A program made the position numbers and the translations under genes. From positions 1-10,015 of the forward strand of contig JAGACY010000245.1 in NCBI GenBank assembly GCA_017613855.1: a DNA stretch of 10,015 bases, given 5' to 3'. Of the stretch, positions 1 through 7,400 are shown in pieces (positions within the stretch are counted from its first letter, which is position 1; each line of letters begins with the position of its first letter). This DNA comes from Pseudomonadota bacterium (GTDB taxonomy: Bacteria; Myxococcota; Bradymonadia; UBA4248). The notes beneath the pieces were generated by a model. It had not been told where the DNA came from. It did no database searches and worked only from the letters and a program-made list of their open reading frames with translations.

Positions 1-26
1 AATGCGAAATTATTTGAAAATCACCG

Positions 27-54
27 GTAGAGACGTTTCGCAAAACGTCTCTAC
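27..54. repeat. Perfect hairpin, GAGACGTT/AACGTCTC family
   Basis: A perfect inverted repeat: the 12-base arm GTAGAGACGTTT (27-38), a 4-base loop CGCA, and its exact complement AAACGTCTCTAC (43-54). No T-tract follows, so it is not a typical terminator. A second, weaker member with GACGTTCC/GGAACGTC arms lies at 9091-9108. Similar AGACGTT...AACGTCT hairpins are, from general knowledge, common dispersed intergenic repeats in several bacterial phyla. I infer a small mobile or dispersed palindromic repeat. Confidence 0.8.
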
Positions 55-73
55 TTACGGTTTTGTCATCCCC

Positions 74-109
74 AATTGCGCATTGCGCATTGCTCATTGC
101 TAATTAAAT
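74..109. repeat. Heptamer array GCGCATT (4 units, degenerating)
   Basis: AATT at 74-77 is followed by four 7-base units: GCGCATT, GCGCATT, GCTCATT, GCTAATT (78-105), then AAAT. This is the reverse complement of the AATGCGC word used in the arrays at 4125-4156 and 4291-4315. The units drift from left to right, each changed by one base from the one before. Confidence 0.85.
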
Positions 110-110
110 C

Positions 111-134
111 GCGCGGCGTATGCAATAGCCGCGC
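111..134. repeat. Bulged hairpin, copy 1 (GTAT...ATA family)
   Basis: GCGCGGC (111-117) pairs with GCCGCGC (128-134). Inside it, an unpaired G118 precedes TAT, and ATA closes the other side around the short core GCA. It shares GCGGCGTAT and ATAGCCGCGC with the copy at 9967-9997. It is the first half of a back-to-back pair with 136-171. Confidence 0.8.
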
Positions 135-135
135 T

Positions 136-171
136 GCGCATGGCGTATCCCCCTAAGGGGATAGCCTGCGC
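136..171. repeat. Bulged hairpin, copy 2 (GTAT...ATA family)
   Basis: GCGCA (136-140) pairs with TGCGC (167-171) and GGC (142-144) with GCC (164-166). G145 is unpaired, then TATCCCC (146-152) pairs with GGGGATA (157-163) around the loop CTAA. The frame matches copy 1, but the inner stem is CCCC/GGGG. It begins one base after copy 1 ends. Confidence 0.82.
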
Positions 172-337
172 CCCAACAATATCCATTTTATTATAGCACA
201 AAAATCCCCTTTTTACACTGACAATTCCCACGTGATAAATCCTGTTGCCCACACTTGCCTACATTGGGGATTTTGGTTTAAACATTTTGCGTCGGCGTTC
301 AGTAGAATGTGGCATTTATTTTGGGGTATGCATGCAG

Positions 338-364
338 GCAGCTTATACGGCGTATAACGTCTGC
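338..364. repeat. Palindrome TTATACG-G-CGTATAA with outer stem
   Basis: TTATACG (343-349) and CGTATAA (351-357) are exact reverse complements around one G. An outer GCAG (338-341) / CTGC (361-364) pair extends it as a hairpin with a 1:3 internal loop. It could be a dimeric regulator's operator about 210 bp before nrdJ, or a diverged relative of the GTAT...ATA hairpin family. The sequence does not decide between these. Confidence 0.5.
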
Positions 365-403
365 TTCGCACTTACATTCTGGTTCACAAGACAATGATGC
401 ACT

Positions 404-428
404 GCGCATTGCCAATTGAACATTAAAT
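404..428. repeat. Degenerate heptad array
   Basis: GCGCATT (404-410), GCCAATT (411-417) and GAACATT (418-424), then AAAT, keep the 7-base spacing with ATT in the last three places. The first unit is identical to the units at 78-91. This looks like a decayed array of the same kind. Confidence 0.5.
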
Positions 429-569
429 TTCACCCCCAATTGGAGAGAGGTGTTGCGGCATGTCTCTGCATTTGCCACTTTCTTTAAATTCAAAAGGTAC
501 TGAATTCAAAGCACTTTGCCTTGGGACTGCAAAATCTAACGATTAACCACTCACAACCAACGACTAGAA

Positions 570-3500
570 ATGCAATTCACACGAATCTTCACAGCCAATC
601 TTTCCAATCCTCTCGAAGGCATCGAATTCGAAACCCGCACGAGCCAACTGCGAAATATCGATGGTACCTCCGGTTCCCAATCCATTTTGATCAAAGTCCC
701 GAGCGACTGGTCACAGATGGCGTCCGACATTCTGGCTCAGAAATACGTGCGGAAAGCCGACATTCCTGCGGCAACAAAACGCATTCCCGAAGCCGGCATC
801 GAACCCTGGCTGCAGCGCAGCATGCCCGATCGCGAAATACTCGATTCGATGGATGAATCATCGCGGTTTGGCGCCGAAACGGACGCGCGTCAGATTTTCC
901 ACCGCATCGCCGGATGCTGGGCATACTGGGGCGTCAAAACCGGTACATTTGATGATGCAAATGCTCACATTTTTTATGACGAAATGGTCTATTTGCTTGC
1001 CCACCAGATGGCGGCCCCCAACTCCCCGCAGTGGTTCAATACCGGCCTGAACTGGGCTTACGGCATTTCGCGCCCGCAGCGCGGACATTTCCGTGTCAAT
1101 CCCGAAACCAAGGTTTGCGAGGAAGTGCTCGATCCCTACGAGTATCCGCAGGCACATGCTTGCTTTATCCAGTCGGTCAAAGACGATTTGTGCGGCAAAG
1201 ACGGCATCATGGATTTGTGGCAGAAAGAAGCACGACTGTTCAAATTCGGTTCGGGAACGGGAACGAATTTTTCCAAAATACGCGGTTTCGACGAGCCACT
1301 TTCATGTGGTGGAAAATCCTCGGGATTGCTCAGTTTTCTGCAGATCGGCGATGCCGCAGCCGGTGCCATCAAATCGGGTGGGACGACGCGCCGTGCCGCC
1401 AAAATGGTCTGCCTCGATGCCGACCATCCCGATATCGAATCGTTCATCCGCTGGAAACGTACTGAAGAAGAAAAGGTCGCTGCACTCGTTACTGGCTCCC
1501 AGATTACACACAAATACGTCGAGCAAATGAAATCCGACGTGGCCGGTGCCAAAGCGGAGCTGAATGAAGGCGCAGCCGATCCGCATCAGAACAAAGCACT
1601 GCGCACCACCTTGAGGGACGCCGTCAAAGCCGGTGTGCCCGAGCCACTGCTCTATCGGACGCTGCTGGCGCTTCAGACCGGCAGTCCCATGCCCGAAATC
1701 AAAACGTTCGATGCCTCATGGGAAGGCAATGCCTATCAGAGCGTCGGCGGCCAGAATGCCAACAATTCCGTGCGTCTCAATGCCAAATTTATGGATGCCC
1801 TCGAGCATGACGGTCTTTGGTCACTCACACGCCGCACCGACGGCTCCGTCTCGCGCACGATTCGCGCCCGCGAACTGTGGGATGAAATCGCTTACAACGC
1901 CTGGGCCTGCGCCGATCCCGGCATCCAGTTCGACACGACGATCAACGACTGGCACACCTGCCCGCAGTCAGGCCCCATCCGCGCCAGCAATCCATGCTCC
2001 GAATTCATGTTCCTCGACAATTCGGCATGTAACCTCGCGTCCATCAATCTCGTCAAATTCCAGACACCTGATGGTAAATTTGATTCTGATAAATTCGAAG
2101 CCGCTGTCATTTTATATACCGCTGCACTCGACATCACCGTCACGATGGCACAGTACCCCAGTGAAGAAATCGCGCGCCAGAGCTACCTGTTCAGACCGCT
2201 CGGCCTCGGGTTTGCCAATCTCGGTTCGCTCTGCATGCGCTTTGGATTCCCTTACGACTCCCCACAGGCAAGGGCGCTCGCTGCCGCCATTTCGGGCCAT
2301 GCCACAGCCGTCTGCTATCGTACAAGCGCACTTCTGGCCCGCGATTTGGGCACCTTTGACGGCTATGAAGTCAATGCCGCCGACATGAAGCGCGTCCTGC
2401 GCAACCACCGCCGTGCAGCTTATCTCGCACCGCGCGATGCTTACGAATCCCTCAGTGTCCCGCCATCCATGCCACCCGAGACAGCATTCGACCGCGATCT
2501 CTTGCATCGCTCACAAAAAACATGGGACGAAGTCATCAAGCTCGGCGATGAATACGGTTTTAGAAATGCCCAGGTCACATGCCTGGCCCCGACAGGTACC
2601 ATCGGTCTGTTGATGGATTGCGACACGACGGGCGTCGAACCCGATTTTGCGCTCGTCAAATTTAAAAAACTCGTGGGCGGCGGCTATTTCCGCATTATTA
2701 ACACCGCCATTCCCGAAGCACTGCACCGCCTTGGGTATTCGCAGGAACAAATCGACGACATCAGCCACCATATTCTGGGCCATGCCACACTCAAAGGTGC
2801 ACCCGGTGTTCATCACGATGCACTTCGCATGCTCGGTTTTGACACAGCTGCACTCGACAATATCGAAAATGCACTCAAATCGGCATTCGATATCCACTTT
2901 GCAGTCGCACCCTATGTCGTCGGGCGAGATTTCTGTAAAAATCGCCTCAAAGCGACCGATGCACAATTGGACGATCCCAATTTCGATTTGCTGACGTTCC
3001 TCGGGTTCACCCCCAACCAGATTGCACAGGCAAATCGCTATGCCTTTGGTACCATGACCATCGAAGGCGCACCGCATCTCAAACCCGAGCATCTGGCCGT
3101 TTTCGATTGTGCCAACCGCTGCGGTGAGCTGGGAACGCGCTTTATTCCCGCACTTGCACATGTCACAATGATGGCTGCCATTCAGCCGTTGATTTCGGGT
3201 GCCATCTCCAAAACCATCAATTTCCCGGGCGATGCATCGGTACACGATATCGAGCGCATGCACCTGTCCGCCTACAAAATGGGGCTCAAAGCCATTGCCA
3301 TTTACCGCGATGGTTCCAAGCTCTGCCAACCACTCAACTCGACCAAAGTCTTCGATTTCGAATCCATCGCCGAAGAAGAAGAAACTGCTCCGCAGCCTGC
3401 CGAAACCAAAGAACCAACTGGCGCGCCCCATGCCAACCGTCGTAAACTTCCGTCGAGACGCAGCGGTTACACACAAAAAGCCTCGCTCAATCAGAATAAT

Positions 3501-4097
3501 ATTTACCTGAGAACCGGCGAATATGCCGACGGTTCGCTGGGAGAAATCTTCATCGACATGCACAAGGAAGGCGCAGCATTCCGAAGCCTCATGAACTGCT
3601 TTGCCATCGCCGTCAGTCTCGGTCTTCAGCATGGCGTGCCCCTCGAAGAATACGTCGATGCCTTTGTATTTACGCGATTTGAACCTTCCGGGCCTGTGGC
3701 CGGCCACTCGACCATCAAATTCGCAACATCCATTATCGACTACATTTTTAGGGAACTTGGCATTACCTACCTGGGCAAAACCGAACTGGCACATGTCAAC
3801 CCAGACAATTTGCCCGACAATGAGGATGACAACGAATTCTCAGTGCCTTATCTGCCCGGATTCGAAGGCCGCCGCACACCGCATCACTTGTCCAGTGCAA
3901 CACCTGCCAATCAGCAGCCGTCTGCAAATTCACGCCCAGAGTCGCACCGCCACAGCGAATCCCGCGATAGCCGCACCATTGCGCGTCTCAAAGGCTATGA
4001 GGGTGACCCCTGCCCCGAATGCGGCAATTTCACGATGCTCCGCAACGGAACATGCCTCAAATGCGACAGCTGCGGCGCTACGAGCGGATGCTCTTAA
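570..4097 (+). CDS. nrdJ: Vitamin B12-dependent (class II) ribonucleoside-diphosphate reductase
   Basis: Cytoplasmic class II ribonucleotide reductase, which makes deoxyribonucleotides using an adenosylcobalamin-derived thiyl radical and no oxygen. The 1175-residue length fits the large NrdJ subfamily. The N-terminal part (1-80) has the family WSQxASDILAQKY segment. The ten-stranded barrel carries the redox pair C198 (HACFIQSV) and C487 (SACNLASINL). The radical site is NPCSEF, with N474, C476 and E478. The loop PTGTIG is at 674-679 and GGQNANNS at 393-400. A hydrophilic linker (about 928-970) leads to a TSCPD-type domain (about 975-1065). A second linker leads to a C-terminal Cys cluster (C1148, C1151, C1162, C1165, C1168, C1174), probably metal binding or a thioredoxin-facing shuttle. 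The ATG at 570 gives the usual N-terminus but has no visible Shine-Dalgarno. No second reductase subunit or nrdR is nearby. Confidence 0.97.
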   Translation: MQFTRIFTANLSNPLEGIEFETRTSQLRNIDGTSGSQSILIKVPSDWSQMASDILAQKYVRKADIPAATKRIPEAGIEPWLQRSMPDREILDSMDESSRFGAETDARQIFHRIAGCWAYWGVKTGTFDDANAHIFYDEMVYLLAHQMAAPNSPQWFNTGLNWAYGISRPQRGHFRVNPETKVCEEVLDPYEYPQAHACFIQSVKDDLCGKDGIMDLWQKEARLFKFGSGTGTNFSKIRGFDEPLSCGGKSSGLLSFLQIGDAAAGAIKSGGTTRRAAKMVCLDADHPDIESFIRWKRTEEEKVAALVTGSQITHKYVEQMKSDVAGAKAELNEGAADPHQNKALRTTLRDAVKAGVPEPLLYRTLLALQTGSPMPEIKTFDASWEGNAYQSVGGQNANNSVRLNAKFMDALEHDGLWSLTRRTDGSVSRTIRARELWDEIAYNAWACADPGIQFDTTINDWHTCPQSGPIRASNPCSEFMFLDNSACNLASINLVKFQTPDGKFDSDKFEAAVILYTAALDITVTMAQYPSEEIARQSYLFRPLGLGFANLGSLCMRFGFPYDSPQARALAAAISGHATAVCYRTSALLARDLGTFDGYEVNAADMKRVLRNHRRAAYLAPRDAYESLSVPPSMPPETAFDRDLLHRSQKTWDEVIKLGDEYGFRNAQVTCLAPTGTIGLLMDCDTTGVEPDFALVKFKKLVGGGYFRIINTAIPEALHRLGYSQEQIDDISHHILGHATLKGAPGVHHDALRMLGFDTAALDNIENALKSAFDIHFAVAPYVVGRDFCKNRLKATDAQLDDPNFDLLTFLGFTPNQIAQANRYAFGTMTIEGAPHLKPEHLAVFDCANRCGELGTRFIPALAHVTMMAAIQPLISGAISKTINFPGDASVHDIERMHLSAYKMGLKAIAIYRDGSKLCQPLNSTKVFDFESIAEEEETAPQPAETKEPTGAPHANRRKLPSRRSGYTQKASLNQNNIYLRTGEYADGSLGEIFIDMHKEGAAFRSLMNCFAIAVSLGLQHGVPLEEYVDAFVFTRFEPSGPVAGHSTIKFATSIIDYIFRELGITYLGKTELAHVNPDNLPDNEDDNEFSVPYLPGFEGRRTPHHLSSATPANQQPSANSRPESHRHSESRDSRTIARLKGYEGDPCPECGNFTMLRNGTCLKCDSCGATSGCS

Positions 4098-4104
4098 TCT
4101 GTGC

Positions 4105-4156
4105 GGAATGCGGAATTGTTTTTTAATGCGCAATGCGCAATGCGCAATGCGCAATT
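4105..4156. repeat. Repeat block A copy 1: GGAATGCGGAATT plus AATGCGC x4
   Basis: GGAATGCGGAATT (4105-4117), a G, a T-run, then four exact AATGCGC units (4125-4152) closed by AATT (4153-4156). It starts 8 bases after the nrdJ stop. The same layout recurs at 4272-4315 with three units, and a fragment resembling its left part opens the window (1-15). Confidence 0.88.
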
Positions 4157-4183
4157 GAATCGCAATTCTCCAATAGAATAGAC

Positions 4184-4204
4184 ACGCCTGGAAGGCGTTT
4201 TATT
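4184..4204 (+). terminator. Possible rho-independent terminator of nrdJ
   Basis: ACGCCT (4184-4189) can pair with AGGCGT (4193-4198) around a GGA loop, and the right arm runs into TTTTATT. The stem is short but GC-rich, and it lies 87 bp past the nrdJ stop and ahead of the Omp85 gene. I infer a weak terminator separating the two transcription units. Confidence 0.5.
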
Positions 4205-4216
4205 CGTAAAAAATAG

Positions 4217-4241
4217 CCGGGTGTGCCGCAGGCGCGCCCGG
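4217..4241. repeat. GC-rich hairpin with GCC-GCA-GGC core
   Basis: CCGGGTGTGCC (4217-4227) pairs with GGCGCGCCCGG (4231-4241) around GCA: an 11-bp stem if two G-T pairs are allowed. Its core TGCCGCAGGCG also occurs, on the other strand, in the hairpin at 8977-9011, so the two may share an origin. It lacks the bulged G/GTAT frame. No T-tract follows. Confidence 0.6.
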
Positions 4242-4271
4242 ATCGGAATGAATGTGCAATGGGCTGTGAAG

Positions 4272-4315
4272 GGAATGCGGAATTATTTTTAATGCGCAAT
4301 GCGCAATGCGCAATT
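4272..4315. repeat. Repeat block A copy 2: GGAATGCGGAATT plus AATGCGC x3
   Basis: GGAATGCGGAATT (4272-4284), an A, a T-run, three AATGCGC units (4291-4311) and closing AATT (4312-4315). It is a near-exact direct repeat of 4105-4156, 167 bp downstream, with one heptamer fewer and a shorter T-run. Confidence 0.88.
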
Positions 4316-4358
4316 AAAAGACTTTATTCTTTAGAAATACCATTGGGAATGTCACAAT

Positions 4359-4394
<36 letters not shown>

Positions 4395-4404
4395 CACGCT
4401 CATG

Positions 4405-4432
4405 ATGCATTACTCATTACTAATTACAGATT
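4405..4432. repeat. Degenerate heptad array (ATGCATT, ACTCATT, ACTAATT, ACAGATT)
   Basis: Four 7-base units with ATT at the end of each. The middle two differ by one base, as do the matching units at 92-105 (GCTCATT, GCTAATT). It ends directly in the A-rich run before the Omp85 gene, so it may also supply promoter sequence. Confidence 0.6.
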
Positions 4433-4437
4433 AAAAT
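4410..4437 (+). promoter_or_regulatory. Weak candidate promoter for the Omp85 operon
   Basis: TTACTC (4410-4415) and TAAAAT (4432-4437) are spaced 16 bases apart, 44 bases before the Omp85 start. Both hexamers are imperfect and lie in a repeat array, so this is a tentative sigma-70-like match only. Confidence 0.22.
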
Positions 4438-4469
4438 GTTATCATTCCCCCTTGGTTTGAACCATCCGT

Positions 4470-4483
4470 GAGGTCGGGGTTTG
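4470..4483 (+). promoter_or_regulatory. Ribosome binding site deciding the TTG start of the Omp85 gene
   Basis: GAGG at 4470-4473 lies 7 bases before TTG at 4481. An in-frame TGA at 4469-4471 blocks any earlier start. A rival ATG at 4517 has AGGTG at 4508-4512, so both starts have support. TTG is preferred because it adds Lys and Arg to the signal-peptide n-region. Confidence 0.5.
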
Positions 4484-7400
4484 CAGGATAATCAAAAACT
4501 AAAAATCAGGTGTCACATGCTGGCGGCTATTGCCGCCATTGCCTTGCTATGCCCTGTTTTACCTGCTTCCGCACAGGATTCCAATCCACCGCAAAATCTT
4601 GCCGGAGATACCTATTTCGACTTCGCATTCCGGGATGAGAAAAACATCATTCAGCACAAAATATTGGGCCAAAACCGCGAAGAAATGCTCGCCCAATCCA
4701 ATGATGATACACCTCAGAATGATGAAGAAGAGTCTGACGATCATTCGGATAATCCTGAGGTAACCCCATCTGATGGGATTGGCCAGACTTCTTCGGGTAA
4801 TGGACTCACATCAGCGAATGAAGATACTACGGATGAACCATCAGACAAGGATTCCCCTACTGAACAGACGAATTCCCCTACTGAACAGACGGATTCCCCA
4901 ACTGAACAGACGGATTCCCCAACTGAGCTGACAGATTCCTCAACAAAGCAGACGGATTTCCCAACTGAACAGACGGATTCCTCAACAAAGCAGACGGATT
5001 TGCCAACTGAGTTGACAGATTCTTCAACAGATCAGACGGATTCCTCAACTGAACAGAATGAAGAATCGCCGCTTGCCAGGCTAAAACGCACGGATATTGT
5101 TACCTATCGTGTGGCCGACTTGACGATCGATTGTGACCTCAAATACTGTGAAGATAAGGAAAATGTCGAAAAATTACTGCGTGCTACCGGACTGCAGCTG
5201 GGGCATGAAACGACTAACGTCGATCTGGCGATTTCGATCGAGCGCCTCAGAAAAACGCGTTATTTTTCCAATATTTTTCAGGAACTGACGTTCGAAGGAA
5301 AAGACAGGGTCAAAGTTCATTTTCGTACCGTACCTCACACGGTTATTCGAAAAGTCATTATCGAAAAAAGCGGTTCGCTTTATAAATCGGAAGTCAAAAA
5401 ACGCATGATATTGCGCCCGGGCGGTATTCTCTACCCCAGGACAGCTATCTTGCGCGGAATGACAGTCGACGAAATTCCCAAAGAAAAACTCATTACCATG
5501 GCGCTCGAAGACCAAATCAAAAGTCTCGAACGCATCTACAGCAAAGAGGGATATTTCGACGCCGAAGTGACCATCACAACCACGGAAGTTGAACCCAATC
5601 TCGTGGATCTGCACGTCAGCGTCAACAACGCCGAAAGCTATGTCCTTGGGCAAATTTATGTGCGAGGGCATTCGATAAAATCCTATTCCGAGATAGAAGA
5701 TACATTCCGTTCCGGATTTGGTTTCTTTGGCGGTGTTACCAAAGCAGAAATAGAAGACGCCGTCGAAAAAGTTCTTCAGGAATACCGCAAGGACGGATAC
5801 TACCAGACGAAAATTGAATTCGTCTCCCGGCGCGTTCCCGAAAAGAAAACCGTCGATGTCTTTCTCGATATCAAAGAATCCGTACAATGGGATGTCCAAT
5901 TCGAAGGCAATGAAGTTCTTTCCGCAAAAGAACTCGCGGAATCATTGACGTTCGAGAGTTCCGGATACGTCGATCACAGTGAAGTCGAAGCCTCTGCCGA
6001 AGCACTGCAGCAAGCCTATATTTCTGCCGGTTATTATTGGGCACAAGTCACTGGCGAGATGCTTTCGAGCTACGCCAACGGAACGCACGTCATAATTTTT
6101 AAGATAAAGGAAGGCGAACGCGCAGAAATCGGTCAGATTTCTTTTGCCGGTGCATCCGCGATTTCTCATGATGAACTCATGAACATCATCAGCAGCACCG
6201 AATACTCTGCCTTTGGTTCCGGGGCATATCCTCAGCGTTCGATGATTGCAGATGACGCCGCCAATATTGTCGATGCCTACAGGGAAATCGGCTACCTCAA
6301 TGCGGATGTCACCGGCTGGACACTCGAACCCCTCAACCCCAACGGCCGTCTCCTGCTTACATTCATCATCCATGAGGGCGAACGTTCGCACTTTGCACAT
6401 CGGCAGATTCGCTATACAGACCGCGAAACTTATGACCGTTTTGATGTCCTCATCGATAAACCCGAGAATGATATTTTCAGCGATTCGACCTTCAGAACTG
6501 AGCGTGCTGCCATTACCAAACAACTGCGCGCCCGTGGACATGCCACCATCTCAGATCGCGTCCGATGCACATCCTACGCATCCGATGGCAGCATTGCGAG
6601 TACAGATACCTGCGAAATTGCCGATTTCTCAAGTGCATGCCTCCCCGATGACCTCGTCGCCATGTGTGAATTCATCGAAACCAGAAATGGCACCATGGAA
6701 CGATGTAAACGCCATTTTGATACCGAATACGGCATCGAAGGCGAACCCAAATGCGAACTGCAAAATGGCGTCACCGGAACCGAAGTCGACGTCGAATACG
6801 AAGTCACACTCGGCCCCAAATACTCATTCGGAGATACCTTTATACACGGCAATGTCGTCACCAGAGAGTGGGTCGTCAATCAGGACATCCCTTTCAAAGC
6901 AGACGAAACATTCGATTATAACCGCGTCATTGATGCACGAAGTCTCTTAAGACGCCGTACCATCTATTCATCGGCATCTCTCAATGTCATTGGCGTCGAC
7001 GATGATCTCACAACCCAATCCGAAAGCGGCGATTCGACGTCCACGACCGAACGCCCCGTCCCCATTGTCGTCACACTCGAAGAAGGGGAACGAAGATGGT
7101 TCGATTTCGCACTCGGCTTGCAGTATACCGGCGGTGACTGGATCGCCACTGGCGAAGTCGAATATGTCGAAGCCAATCTCCTTGGCACCGGCTGGCAGCT
7201 CTCACTCCTGCTCATGCCCGAAGCGCGCATCTTTAAAGGAAGCCAGTTCGTCCTCAATCAAAAACTCAATCAAAACTTCTTTACCCTGCTCTCCCTGACG
7301 ATCCCCGTCATTCCGGCAAGCGGATTCAATATTATTTCCCAGTGGTTTTACGATCTCAGGTTCATCCCCAAAACCAACAAGGAAGAATTGGGATGGCTCG

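Larger units (their letters stand above)
172..569. other. Non-coding leader region upstream of nrdJ
   Basis: No convincing gene lies here. The stretch contains a 15-bp palindrome (343-357), a weak heptad array (404-428), a 9-base inverted repeat AAAATCCCC (201-209) / GGGGATTTT (266-274), and a small CAAAG-CA-CTTTG palindrome (507-518). I looked for a cobalamin riboswitch because the downstream enzyme uses adenosylcobalamin, but saw neither a GGGAAG-type core nor a CCxGCC B12 box. No clear -35/-10 pair or NrdR box was recognised, and no Shine-Dalgarno sequence precedes the nrdJ start. Confidence 0.6.

Noticed and set aside
201..274. Inverted repeat AAAATCCCC / GGGGATTTT
   Set aside because: The arms are only 9 bases and are separated by 56 bases, with no further pairing at the edges; chance is likely in an AT-rich spacer.
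299..493. A 64-codon open frame on the minus strand upstream of nrdJ
   Set aside because: It runs through a heptad repeat and the palindrome, has no ribosome binding site, and its translation resembles no family I know.
430..569. Possible cobalamin riboswitch before the B12-dependent reductase
   Set aside because: GCATTTGCCACTTTC loosely recalls part of a B12 element, but the GGGAAG-type core and CCxGCC box are missing and no matching stems were found.
2511..3794. A 427-codon open frame on the minus strand inside nrdJ
   Set aside because: It is antisense to clearly conserved NrdJ sequence; long antisense frames are expected from the codon bias of this gene.
4090..4158. Continuation of a coding frame beyond the nrdJ stop in another frame
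   Set aside because: The extra sequence only translates the AATGCGC heptamers, and NrdJ already ends at the usual Cys-rich C-terminus.
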